Origin: Mycobacterium sp. SMC-2
GTDB lineage: Bacteria > Actinomycetota > Actinomycetes > Mycobacteriales > Mycobacteriaceae
Length of the DNA: 64,000 nucleotides
Direction: 5' to 3'
Assembly (NCBI RefSeq): GCF_025263485.1
Contig: NZ_CP079863.1
Coordinates: 4,526,001-4,590,000 of the forward strand
The notes below the pieces were generated by a model. That model had not been told where the DNA came from and made no database searches. It was given only the letters and a program-made list of their open reading frames with translations. This document shows positions 7,836 to 16,118 of this stretch, in pieces. Each line of letters starts with the position of its first letter. Position 1 is the first letter of the stretch. The position numbers and the translations under genes were made by a program.

Positions 7836-8651
7836 GTGGGTTGGCTTGACGGCGTGACGGTGCTGGCAACCGGGGCCGGGTCGGGGATCGGCCGCGCCGC
7901 GGTCGAAGCATTCGTCGACGAAGGCGCCAAAGTCGGTGTGCTCGAGCTAGTTTCGGAGAAAGCTCAGCAGCTTAGGCAGGATCTCGATGACGCCGTTGTG
8001 GTGGTCGAGGGTGACGCCACCCGGATGGAAGACAATGAGCGCGCTGTCGAGGCGACGGTTTCGGCATTCGGTGGGATCGACGTGCTGGCAACGTTCGTCG
8101 GGGTATTCGACTTCTTCCAGACACTGCGAGACACGGCCGCAGATGTGCTCTCCCCCGCCTTCGACGAGATCTTCACGGTCAACGTGAAGAGCTACCTGTT
8201 CTCCGCGAAGGCCGCGCTCGCCGAGCTGGAGAAGTCGGAGGGCAACATCATCTTCACCGTGTCCAACTCCGGGTTCTATCCCGGTGGCGGGGGGATCCTT
8301 TACACCGCAACGAAGTTCGCGGTGCGAGGCCTCGTCATCGAACTGGCCCACGAGCTGGCACCCAAGATCCGCGTCAACGGCGTCGCACCCGGAGGGACGA
8401 CGTCGGACTTGCGCGGTCTGCGTGCGCTGGGTCTGCAGGACGTCGCGCTGCTCAGCGGGCCGCCGGAGGAGCTGCGGGCCCGGATGGCCGAATACTCTCC
8501 GCTCGACTACGACCCCGCTCCGTCCGTGCATGCCGGGGCGTATGTCTACCTCGCGTCTAAGGCCTGCAGCGGCGCGGTGACCGGCACCATCATCCAGTCC
8601 GACGGCGGCCTCGGCGTTCGCGGGATGATGCGTGTCGCGGGGCTCGCGTAA
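7836..8651 (+). CDS. SDR, cis-dihydrodiol dehydrogenase-like (BphB/PhdE type)
   Basis: 271 residues from GTG 7836, with aaggag 10 nt upstream. Classical SDR: TGAGSGIG cofactor motif at 12-19, Asn116, Ser143, Tyr156 and Lys160 as the catalytic set, and a C-terminal SDGGLGVRG segment. It follows the dioxygenase subunits by 18 bp, so the likely reaction is NAD-dependent rearomatisation of the cis-dihydrodiol to a catechol, which the extradiol enzyme would then open. The assignment to dihydrodiols rests on position as well as family. Confidence 0.87.
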   Translation: MGWLDGVTVLATGAGSGIGRAAVEAFVDEGAKVGVLELVSEKAQQLRQDLDDAVVVVEGDATRMEDNERAVEATVSAFGGIDVLATFVGVFDFFQTLRDTAADVLSPAFDEIFTVNVKSYLFSAKAALAELEKSEGNIIFTVSNSGFYPGGGGILYTATKFAVRGLVIELAHELAPKIRVNGVAPGGTTSDLRGLRALGLQDVALLSGPPEELRARMAEYSPLDYDPAPSVHAGAYVYLASKACSGAVTGTIIQSDGGLGVRGMMRVAGLA

Positions 8652-8798
8652 GCATCGATATTCGACATCTATGGTGATTTCGCTACACTAATGTCGAGTT
8701 TGGAGATAGATTACCCCTACCAAGTATCCGGCAAGCGTCGCCTATGACCCGCGATCCTGGCCTGTTGGCGCTGCCATGACGAAGGGGAGCCGCGGGCG
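8652..8798. promoter_or_regulatory. Intergenic region with inverted repeat upstream of the first aldehyde dehydrogenase
   Basis: TCGACAT at 8662-8668 is repeated inverted as ATGTCGA at 8691-8697 in an AT-richer stretch, consistent with a promoter or regulator site between the dioxygenase operon and the dehydrogenase. Spacing is 22 bp and the repeat is only 7 bp, so the call is weak. Confidence 0.3.
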
Positions 8799-10223
8799 TT
8801 GTCAGGAAAATCGGTAGCGGTATCCGGGGTCGGCCAGCCGACGGCCGCCGACGCCGCCGAGGTCGTCGATAGGCTCCGTGTCACCTTTCGCGGCGGGCTG
8901 ACCCGCCCCGCCGCGTGGCGACGTTCCCAGCTCGCGCAGCTTCGGCGGATGATCGTGGAGAACGAGCCCGAGTTGCTCGAGGCCGTGTGCGCCGACCTCG
9001 GGAAGTCCAGCGCGGAGGCCTACGCCGCGGACGTCGGTTTCACGCTGGGCCAGATCCGTCACATGGAGGCACACCTGGACAGGTGGATGGCGCCGCAACG
9101 CGTGTCACCGGGGTTGAAGCTCCGCCCGGGGAGCGCCCGCGTCGTTCCCGAGCCGCTGGGGGTGGTCCTGGTCATCGCTCCGTGGAACCTGCCCGTCCAG
9201 CTGCTGCTGGTACCGATGGCCACCGCGCTCGCGGCGGGGAACGCGGTGGTAGGCAAGCCGTCGGAGGTAACACCGCGCGTATCTGCCGTGCTGACCAGGC
9301 TAATCCCCCGCTATCTCGACAAGAGAGCGGTCACCATCGTCGAGGGTGGCGTCGACGAGACCACCGCGCTGCTCGAGCAGCGCTTCGACCACATCTTCTA
9401 TACCGGCAACGGGCGGGTCGGCCGCATCGTAATGGCCGCCGCCGCACGCCATCTCACGCCGGTCACACTCGAGCTGGGTGGCAAGAGCCCGGTGATCGTC
9501 GACCGCGACGCCAACCTCGACGTCGCTGCCCGCCGTATCACCTGGGGCAAGTTCACCAATGCCGGCCAGGCATGCATCGCGCCGGACTATGTGCTGGTTC
9601 ATCGCGAAATCGAGGACAAGCTGGTCGAGCGGATGACAGCAGCGGTCCGCGACTTCTTCGGCCCTGACCCCAAGGCAAGCAATGACTTCGCCCGCATCGT
9701 GAACGCTCGGCACTGGCGGCGGCTGATGGATCTACTCGGGGCGGGCGGCTACCAGTCGGTGGCGTGCGGGGGTGACGGCGACGAGGAGACGTGTTACCTC
9801 GCCCCAACCATCCTCACCGGTGTTGAGCCCGACGCCGCCGTCATGGCCGAGGAGATCTTCGGGCCGATCCTGCCCGTACTGGCCGTCGACGACATCGGGG
9901 ACGCGATCGAGCGCGTCAACGCCGGCGAAAAGCCGCTCGCGCTCTACGTGTTCTCAGAAGACCGCGCGGTTGTGGACCGCGTGCTTTGTGCGACGTCGTC
10001 GGGCGGTGTGTGCGTGAACGGCACAATCTTGCAAGTCGCGGTCTCCGACCTGCCGTTCGGCGGAGTGGGAGCCAGCGGGATGGGGGTCTACCACGGCCGA
10101 TCGGGCTTCGACACCTTCAGCCATCGCCGCGGCGTGCTCACCCGGTCGACTCGCTTCGACCCGCCGATGATGTATCCGCCGATGGGGCGGCTCAAGCAGG
10201 CCATGATGCGGCGCTTCATGTAA
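8799..10223 (+). CDS. Aldehyde dehydrogenase, class-3-like
   Basis: 474 residues, probable TTG start at 8799 with GGGGAG about 10 nt upstream. NAD(P)-dependent oxidation of an aldehyde to the acid. Conserved residues are Asn130 in APWN, Glu225 in LELGGKSP and the nucleophile Cys259 in GQACIAPDY. The C-terminal extension resembles class 3 or coniferyl/fatty aldehyde dehydrogenases, distinct from the two downstream tandem ALDHs. It could oxidise the aromatic aldehyde released by the hydratase-aldolase. The rare start leaves the true N-terminus uncertain. Confidence 0.88.
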   Translation: MSGKSVAVSGVGQPTAADAAEVVDRLRVTFRGGLTRPAAWRRSQLAQLRRMIVENEPELLEAVCADLGKSSAEAYAADVGFTLGQIRHMEAHLDRWMAPQRVSPGLKLRPGSARVVPEPLGVVLVIAPWNLPVQLLLVPMATALAAGNAVVGKPSEVTPRVSAVLTRLIPRYLDKRAVTIVEGGVDETTALLEQRFDHIFYTGNGRVGRIVMAAAARHLTPVTLELGGKSPVIVDRDANLDVAARRITWGKFTNAGQACIAPDYVLVHREIEDKLVERMTAAVRDFFGPDPKASNDFARIVNARHWRRLMDLLGAGGYQSVACGGDGDEETCYLAPTILTGVEPDAAVMAEEIFGPILPVLAVDDIGDAIERVNAGEKPLALYVFSEDRAVVDRVLCATSSGGVCVNGTILQVAVSDLPFGGVGASGMGVYHGRSGFDTFSHRRGVLTRSTRFDPPMMYPPMGRLKQAMMRRFM

Positions 10224-10265
10224 GGAGGTCCCTTGCTCGGCGGTCTAGACCTCAAGGAGTTAAAG

Positions 10266-10376
10266 ATGATAAAGTATTATATCTACGGTCAGGCGATAGG
10301 TGGACTATGCGCGCATATAGCCGGGGCCCAGCGTCGAGCTTGGCGTTCGAGGAGGTTGTCTCCACATGAGCTTTGA
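10266..10376 (+). CDS. Possible 36-residue leader ORF
   Basis: ATG 10266 is preceded by AAGGAG at proper distance and opens a frame beginning MIKYYIYGQAIGG, ending at TGA 10374-10376, so it overlaps the first codons of the next aldehyde dehydrogenase. A 10-bp palindrome GGTCTAGACC (10242-10251) lies just upstream. It may be a translated leader coupling expression, or a chance ORF; there is no family support. Confidence 0.22.
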   Translation: MIKYYIYGQAIGGLCAHIAGAQRRAWRSRRLSPHEL

Positions 10377-11805
10377 GGGGCACATGACAATCGGCGGCAA
10401 GCCGGTCACCGCCGACGACTGGGTCACGGTTCCGAATCCCGCCCACCTGAGCCGGACGGTCGGCAGGTATCCGAGCGGCACGGCCAAGCACGCCGACCTG
10501 GCCGTCAAAGCGGCCGCCGCGGCGTTTCCCGACTGGCGGGCGATGCCCGTGGAGGACCGGGCGGACCTGCTGACCAAGGCAGGCTTGATGCTGGCGCAAC
10601 CTCCCGACGAATGGATCGGCCTGCTGACGTCCGAGAATGGCAAGCTGCTGAAGGAGTCGGCCATCGACTTCGGTTTTGCGGGGCAAGCGATTTCGACGTA
10701 CGGGGCACACCCGGAATGGGCGAACGGGCGCGCCATCGACGACGAGCGGGGGCGCCTGGTGGTGCGCAGGCAGCCGCTCGGCGTCTGTGTCGGGATCGTT
10801 CCGTGGAATTTCCCGCTCATCGTCGGAAGCCTCAAGATCGCCCCGGCGCTGCTGGCGGGCAACACGATGATCCTCAAGGTCCCGGAGTTCGGTCCGCTGG
10901 CGACGCTGCAGGGCTACGGCGAGATGGCCGCGATGCTCCCGCCGGGCGTGCTGAACGTCGTGTCCGGGTTCGGTCCGGAAGTCGGACGCGCTCTCGTCAC
11001 GCATCCCAAGGTGCGCAAGGTCGCGTTCACCGGCAGCACCGAGACCGGCCGGCAGGTCATGGCCGACGCCTCGGGTCACCTGGCCCGGCTGTCCCTCGAA
11101 CTCGGCGGCAACGACGCCGCGGTCCTGCTCGATGACGTCGATCTCTCCGACCAGGCGATCGAGCGACTGGTCACCGGTGCGTTCATGCACACCGGGCAGA
11201 TCTGCATCGACATCAAGCGGCTCTATGTGCACGAGAGCCGGTACGAGGAGCTCGTCGACAAGTTAAGCGGCGCCGTCGACCAGATCGTGGTGGGTGACGG
11301 CACCCGGCCCGAGGTCACCATGGGGCCGATCAACAATTCGCGCCAGTACGACAAAGTCACCAAGCTTCTCGCTGAGACCAAGGAGGGGGCCGACTGCGTA
11401 CAGCTCGGTTCTTATGCCGAGGGAACCGACGTCGAGGACGGGTACTTCATGCTCCCGCACCTCGTGCTCAACCCCCCGGACGACATGAGGGTCGTCGCGA
11501 CCGAGCAGATGTCCCCGATCCTGCCGGTCATGAAGTTCTCGACGGACGACGAGGCCGTCGCGCGCGCGAACGGCACCGAGTACGGCCTCGCGTCGTCGGT
11601 GTGGTCGGCAGACGAGAACCGCGCCTTCGCGGTCGCCGACCGGATGGAAGCCGGCATGACGTTCATCAACGGGCACAGCATCTTCGCGCTGCACCCGGAC
11701 GGTCCGGTTGGCGGTGCCAAGCAAAGCGGTTGTGGTTATGAGATGTCCGCGGAAGCCGTCGACAGCTACACCCAGCTGCAGTCGATCACCAACACCTACC
11801 TCTGA
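10366..11805 (+). CDS. Aldehyde dehydrogenase, tandem copy A
   Basis: 479 residues, ATG 10366 with GGAGG about 12 nt upstream. Asn148 (PWNFP), Glu245 (LELGGND) and nucleophile Cys280 (GQICID) are all present. It is closely similar to the next gene (shared MTIGGKP start, KVPEF, GDGTRPEVTMGP, QLGSYAEGTD), so the two arose by duplication. LELGGND in place of the commoner LELGGK/S is shared by both. Substrate unknown; an aromatic or semialdehyde intermediate is likely from context. Confidence 0.9.
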   Translation: MSFEGHMTIGGKPVTADDWVTVPNPAHLSRTVGRYPSGTAKHADLAVKAAAAAFPDWRAMPVEDRADLLTKAGLMLAQPPDEWIGLLTSENGKLLKESAIDFGFAGQAISTYGAHPEWANGRAIDDERGRLVVRRQPLGVCVGIVPWNFPLIVGSLKIAPALLAGNTMILKVPEFGPLATLQGYGEMAAMLPPGVLNVVSGFGPEVGRALVTHPKVRKVAFTGSTETGRQVMADASGHLARLSLELGGNDAAVLLDDVDLSDQAIERLVTGAFMHTGQICIDIKRLYVHESRYEELVDKLSGAVDQIVVGDGTRPEVTMGPINNSRQYDKVTKLLAETKEGADCVQLGSYAEGTDVEDGYFMLPHLVLNPPDDMRVVATEQMSPILPVMKFSTDDEAVARANGTEYGLASSVWSADENRAFAVADRMEAGMTFINGHSIFALHPDGPVGGAKQSGCGYEMSAEAVDSYTQLQSITNTYL

Positions 11806-11830
11806 TTGACCCCGCGAGAAAGGGATTCAC

Positions 11831-13279
11831 GTGCCCATCGAGCCCACCATGACCATCGGTGGCAAACCCGCCACCAGCGACGACTGGATCGACGTCCGCA
11901 ACCCCGCGGACCTCAAGACGGTCGTCGGCCGCTATCCGAACGGGTCGGCCGCGCACGCGGCCAGCGCGGTGCAGGCCGCCGCCGATGCCTTCCCGGCGTG
12001 GCGCGACACGCCGCCCGCTGATCGGGGCGCATTGCTGATGCAGGCCGCGGCAGTCGCCGGCGAACGCACCAATGAACTCGCGCCGATCCTGACCGCCGAA
12101 AACGGCAAGACGCTGATGGAGTCGTTCATCTGCTTCGGCATGGCGGCCATGACGCTGAGTTACTACGCGCCGCAACCGGAGTACCTGGAGACCAAGGTGC
12201 TCGACACAGACACCAAACGTCTACGGGTGGAACGGCAGCCGCTTGGCGTCGTCGCCGCCATCATCCCGTGGAACTTTCCGCCCGGATTGGCGTGCGGCAA
12301 GATCGGCCCGGCGCTGATGGCCGGCAACACCGTGGTCGTCAAGGTCCCCGAATTCGCACCGCTGGCCACCCTGGAAGTCCTCGGAGCGGTGGCGGCGGTG
12401 TTTCCGCCCGGTGTCCTCAACATCGTGTCGGGGTTGGGTCCGGAGGTGGGCTCGGCGCTGGTCAAAGATCCGCGCGTGCGCAAGGTCGCGTTCGTCGGCA
12501 GCACCGAGACCGGCCGGGCCGTGATGGCTGACGCCGCATCGCATCTCGCCAGCGTCACGCTGGAGCTGGGCGGTAACGACGCCGCGCTGATCCTCGACGA
12601 TGCCGACCTCGGTGAGCAGGCCATCGGGCGCATCGTGAACGGCGCGTTCGCCGACGCCGGCCAGATCTGTTTTGCGATCAAACGGCTCTTCGTGCACGAG
12701 TCGCGCTACGACGAGCTCGTCGAAAAGCTGAAGGCCGCAGTCGATCAGCTCGTCGTGGGTGACGGGACCCGGCCCGAGGTGACCATGGGGCCGCTGAACA
12801 ATGAGCGCCAGTTCAAGAAGGTCTCGGCGCTGCTCAAAGAGACCAAGGACGCCGGCCTCGATGTCGTGCAGCTCGGCTCCTATGCCGAGGGCACCGATCC
12901 GGCCAATGGCTACTTCCTCCTGCCGCACCTGGTTCTCAACCCGCCGGACGAGGCGACCATCGTCAGCTGCGAGCAGATGGGCCCCATCCTGCCGATCATG
13001 AAATTCTCCGACACCGACGAAGCCGTGCGCCGCGCCAACAACACCGAGTACGGGCTGTCCAGTTCCGTATGGTCACAAGACGTCGACAAAGCCTTCGCCA
13101 TCGGCTCCCGCATCGAGGCCGGCTGCACGTGGGTGAACAGCCACAACCTCGCCAGCGTGGACGTCGACGGACCCTTCGGCGGTTTCAAGCAGAGCGGCGT
13201 CGGCCAGGAGTTCGGTGGCGAACACGGCATCTTGCAGTACACGCAGTACAAGACGATCACCGACAACTGCATGATGTGA
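11831..13279 (+). CDS. Aldehyde dehydrogenase, tandem copy B
   Basis: 482 residues from GTG 11831 (RBS agaaaggga), 25 bp after copy A. Catalytic residues Asn148, Glu245 and Cys280 fall at the same positions as in copy A, showing alignment without gaps over the first 280 residues. The two differ through the substrate-facing region (for example QICFAIKR against QICIDIKR), which suggests divergence of specificity rather than a very recent duplication. It is followed by a strong hairpin, so it probably ends the transcript. Confidence 0.9.
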   Translation: MPIEPTMTIGGKPATSDDWIDVRNPADLKTVVGRYPNGSAAHAASAVQAAADAFPAWRDTPPADRGALLMQAAAVAGERTNELAPILTAENGKTLMESFICFGMAAMTLSYYAPQPEYLETKVLDTDTKRLRVERQPLGVVAAIIPWNFPPGLACGKIGPALMAGNTVVVKVPEFAPLATLEVLGAVAAVFPPGVLNIVSGLGPEVGSALVKDPRVRKVAFVGSTETGRAVMADAASHLASVTLELGGNDAALILDDADLGEQAIGRIVNGAFADAGQICFAIKRLFVHESRYDELVEKLKAAVDQLVVGDGTRPEVTMGPLNNERQFKKVSALLKETKDAGLDVVQLGSYAEGTDPANGYFLLPHLVLNPPDEATIVSCEQMGPILPIMKFSDTDEAVRRANNTEYGLSSSVWSQDVDKAFAIGSRIEAGCTWVNSHNLASVDVDGPFGGFKQSGVGQEFGGEHGILQYTQYKTITDNCMM

Positions 13280-13289
13280 CAGCCGAGGT

Positions 13290-13325
13290 GCGGCGCCCGG
13301 GGCGTTTCGGCGCACCGGGCGCCGC
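13290..13325 (+). terminator. GC-rich hairpin after aldehyde dehydrogenase copy B
   Basis: An 11-bp perfect stem (GCGGCGCCCGG at 13290-13300 with its complement at 13315-13325) encloses a 14-nt loop. It lies 11 bp after the stop. No clear T-run follows, as is common in mycobacteria, so a stem-type terminator is likely but not certain. Confidence 0.6.
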
Positions 13326-13383
13326 GTCTTGACATCTCATCCGGCAGATCGTCTGCAACGTTTCCCGAGGAGAAATTCGCGTA

Positions 13384-14208
13384 ATGACCAGTGCGGTAAT
13401 CGGATTCAGTGCTGCTGGACCGTTCGGCCGCCAGTGGTTGCCGGTGGCGAGTTCAGCAGACGTTCAGGACTCGCCAGCCGCCGCACGGTTGTTGGGACGC
13501 AACCTCGTGCTGTGGCGCAGTCCCAGTGCCGCGGTCGTAGCCGCTCCTGATCTGTGCACGCACAGCAAGGGCGACTTGACCAAGGGCGAAGTGAACGAGG
13601 GCCTCCTGGTGTGCCCGAAACACGGTTGGACATTCGGCGACGAAGGTCGTTGTGTGTTCAAACCGTCGGGACTCTCGATCAACGACAAAGCGCATCTCAA
13701 GATCCATGCGTGCACCGAGCGATACGGGCTGATCTGGGTGTCTCTGAACGAGCCTGCCGCACCGCTCATCGATCTGGCGTGGGACGGCGACGCTGTGCAC
13801 CGCAGGATCCACAGCAGTGTGTCGGTGTGGAACTCCAATCCGATACGGATTGTCGAAACGCTTCTCGCACGGGCAAATTCGCCCTTCGATGACGTCACCG
13901 CTGATATTCCGTTCGTCGTTCAAGGCACTTCGAAGTCTGACGGCGCGCAGCATCGTCGACTCGTGTCGTGCGCACCCATTGATAGCCGCCACTCCATGGT
14001 CGCGACGGTGGTGTGGACCACCAACGACGCCCACGGTGACGGCGCCAAGGTCGTGGACGAGGCAACGGCCGATCTCGACGATGCGCGATCGGCCGCAGAA
14101 AGTGGAACGGTGTTGACACCGAGCATCGACATCGCCCTGGACGAGGACACGGGCTCCGCCGACTGGAAGCGGCGACTTCTTGCCTTCGTAGGCCAAGCTA
14201 GCGACTGA
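13384..14208 (+). CDS. Rieske [2Fe-2S] protein with degenerate oxygenase domain
   Basis: 274 residues, ATG 13384 with gaggag upstream. Rieske ligands Cys58, His60, Cys77 and His80 are intact (DLCTH ... VCPKHGW), as in the vanillate demethylase/PobA group. In the catalytic domain the motif region survives (NPIRIVETLL), but the three iron ligands aligned with the family Asp-His-His are Ala162, Asn165 and Asp170. The protein is also short for an oxygenase alpha subunit (usually 340-450). It therefore looks unable to bind mononuclear iron and may act as an electron carrier, partner subunit or decayed enzyme. The frame itself is undamaged. Confidence 0.85.
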   Translation: MTSAVIGFSAAGPFGRQWLPVASSADVQDSPAAARLLGRNLVLWRSPSAAVVAAPDLCTHSKGDLTKGEVNEGLLVCPKHGWTFGDEGRCVFKPSGLSINDKAHLKIHACTERYGLIWVSLNEPAAPLIDLAWDGDAVHRRIHSSVSVWNSNPIRIVETLLARANSPFDDVTADIPFVVQGTSKSDGAQHRRLVSCAPIDSRHSMVATVVWTTNDAHGDGAKVVDEATADLDDARSAAESGTVLTPSIDIALDEDTGSADWKRRLLAFVGQASD

Positions 14209-14241
14209 CCGGCAAATTCAGCCCGGCCGGAGATTGTTATC

Positions 14242-14257
14242 TGGACCGGTCGGTCCA
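14242..14257. promoter_or_regulatory. Palindromic operator-like site upstream of the CoA-ligase operon
   Basis: TGGACCGGTCGGTCCA: 7-bp arms around GT, a layout typical of actinobacterial TetR operators. It is followed by an AT-rich stretch (AATATATAGTATCT, 14260-14273) suited to a -10 region, 38 bp before the GTG at 14311. The TetR at 16947 inside the same operon is the obvious candidate ligand (inferred). Confidence 0.65.
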
Positions 14258-14310
14258 TTCAATATATAGTATCTAAGATTGGCCTGCGTTGATGCAAAGG
14301 AGCGCACTCC

Positions 14311-15849
14311 GTGATCAACGTCGCCGCAATACTCGATCACCACGCCGCGGTGCGTCCGGACAAAACGGCCCTGGCATGGCGCGGCGGCCACTACACCTAT
14401 GCGCAGTTTCTCGAACGCGTCAACGCCCTTGCCGTCGCCCTGGCCGAGCGCGGCATACGCGAATCCGACCATGTCGCACTGCTGATGCAGAACACCCCGG
14501 AATTCATCGAAACGATCTATGCCGTGAACCGGCTCGGCGCGGCGTTCTTGCCGATCAACTTCAGGCTGGCCCCGGCGGAGTGGCGCTACATCCTCGACCA
14601 CGGTCAAGCTGCGGCGGTCGTCACCGAAGCGCAGTTCGAGTCGGACCTGGCCGGTGTGATCGAGGGACTAACGCTTTCCGTCCGATTCACCGTCGACGAG
14701 CCCGCGACGCCCGCATTCGAACGCTACGCCGACGTCGTGGCTCCGTATCGAGGCAGTTTCGTTGCCCCCGTCGATGTTGCACCGGACGCGCTGCAACGAC
14801 TGATGTACACGTCGGGAACGACCGCCCATCCGAAAGGCGTATGCATCACGCACTCGAACTTCGCGTGGAAAACACTCGGCCTGCTGGTGCAGTTCGGCTG
14901 GAATCACAATGACGTCACGGTCGTGGGCGGACCCCTCTACCACGTCGGTGCACTCGACATGGGCGGCATCACCACTCTGCATGTCGGCGGCACCCTGGTG
15001 CTGCAACGCAAATTCGACGCGGCCGAGCTGCTCGCGCTCATCGAGGAGTACCGCGGCACCAACTGCTGGCTGGCGCCGGCGATGGTCAATCAAGTGCTGC
15101 AGTGCGCGGAGTTGACGACACGCGACTTGTCAAGTCTGAAAACAATTCTCAGCGGCGGCGAGAAGATGCCAGAAGCCCGGCTACGCCAGCTGCTGGACGC
15201 ATTGCCGGATGTGTGGTTCGCCGACGCGTACGGCCTGACCGAAACCGTCTCCAGCGACACGTTCCTCGATCGCGACCACATGGTCACCAAACTCGGCTCG
15301 GTGGGGTTGCCGCTGCCTCACCAGCAAGTCCGAATCGTCGACGACGCAGGCGAACCCGTCCCGGCAGGGACGATAGGCGAGATTGCGGTCCGCGGGCCCA
15401 AGGTGTTCGGCGGCTACTGGCGCGACCCGAAAGCCTCGGCCGACGCGATCCGCGACGGATGGTTTCACACCGGAGACGTGGGCCGACTCGACCAGGATGG
15501 GTATTTGTACATCGAGGATCGCAAGAAGGACATGTTGATCTCCGGTGGGGAGAACATCGCCTCACCGGAGGTGGAACGCGCGCTCTACGAACACCCCGCG
15601 GTGCTCGAAGCCGCCGTGATCGGGTATCCCGACGAGAAATGGGGGGAGGTCCCCAAGGCATTCGTCGTCGTGCGACAAGGCGCGGACGCGACGGCCGAGG
15701 AGCTGATCGACTTCTGCCATGAACGCCTTGCCCGGTTCAAGGTCCCCCGCTACGTCGAGTTCATCGATGCTCTCCCCCGCACACCGTCGGGCAAGGTACT
15801 CAAACGCGAACTGCGCATTGCTAATACAAGAACGGGCGTGAGCCGATGA
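14311..15849 (+). CDS. Acyl/aryl-CoA ligase (AMP-forming, FadD-like)
   Basis: 512 residues, GTG 14311 with AAGGAG 8 nt upstream. ANL-family enzyme: P-loop-like YTSGTTAHPKG at 166-176, YGLTET core, GWFHTGDVGRLDQDGYLYIEDRKKD hinge region in the C-terminal subdomain, and the adenylation Lys in TPSGKVLKREL near the end. It activates a carboxylic acid as its CoA thioester through an acyl-AMP. As first gene of an operon with crotonase, alcohol and acyl-CoA dehydrogenases, it probably commits an aromatic or alicyclic acid to beta-oxidation. The exact acid is unknown. Confidence 0.9.
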   Translation: MINVAAILDHHAAVRPDKTALAWRGGHYTYAQFLERVNALAVALAERGIRESDHVALLMQNTPEFIETIYAVNRLGAAFLPINFRLAPAEWRYILDHGQAAAVVTEAQFESDLAGVIEGLTLSVRFTVDEPATPAFERYADVVAPYRGSFVAPVDVAPDALQRLMYTSGTTAHPKGVCITHSNFAWKTLGLLVQFGWNHNDVTVVGGPLYHVGALDMGGITTLHVGGTLVLQRKFDAAELLALIEEYRGTNCWLAPAMVNQVLQCAELTTRDLSSLKTILSGGEKMPEARLRQLLDALPDVWFADAYGLTETVSSDTFLDRDHMVTKLGSVGLPLPHQQVRIVDDAGEPVPAGTIGEIAVRGPKVFGGYWRDPKASADAIRDGWFHTGDVGRLDQDGYLYIEDRKKDMLISGGENIASPEVERALYEHPAVLEAAVIGYPDEKWGEVPKAFVVVRQGADATAEELIDFCHERLARFKVPRYVEFIDALPRTPSGKVLKRELRIANTRTGVSR

Positions 15850-16118
15850 GCGCACCGGCACCCCCGCTGGGCGGCAAGGTCATCTGGGTCACCGGAGCAG
15901 GCAAAGGACTCGGCCGAGCCATCGTGAACTTCCGTACCGAGCTCAGTCATGGGCTTCGCGAAAGCCGTTGGGGTGGGGGCATACTCCGCCGGATCCCGAT
16001 GGCGCGCACCGGCCGGCCCAGCGAGTTGGCAGGCGCCGTCAGCTTCCTGCTCAGCGACGCGTCGACCTACGTCCCCGGTGCAACTTTCGCGGTCGACGGG
16101 GGGTGGCAAGCATGGTGA
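15846..16118 (+). pseudogene. SDR with large internal deletion
   Basis: The 90-residue frame joins the first 27 or so residues of an SDR (GGKVIWVTGAGKGLGRAIV) to the last 45 (RIPMARTGRPSELAGAVSFLL ... FAVDGGWQ). About 150 residues with the Asn, Ser, Tyr and Lys catalytic set are missing, so it cannot be an active dehydrogenase. The start overlaps the CoA-ligase stop (ATGA) and the stop overlaps the next gene, so operon spacing survived. The deletion kept one open frame, which preserves translational coupling. Confidence 0.88.

Noticed and set aside
13329..13334. TTGACA as a -35 box for the Rieske-like gene
   Set aside because: No acceptable -10 hexamer at normal spacing.
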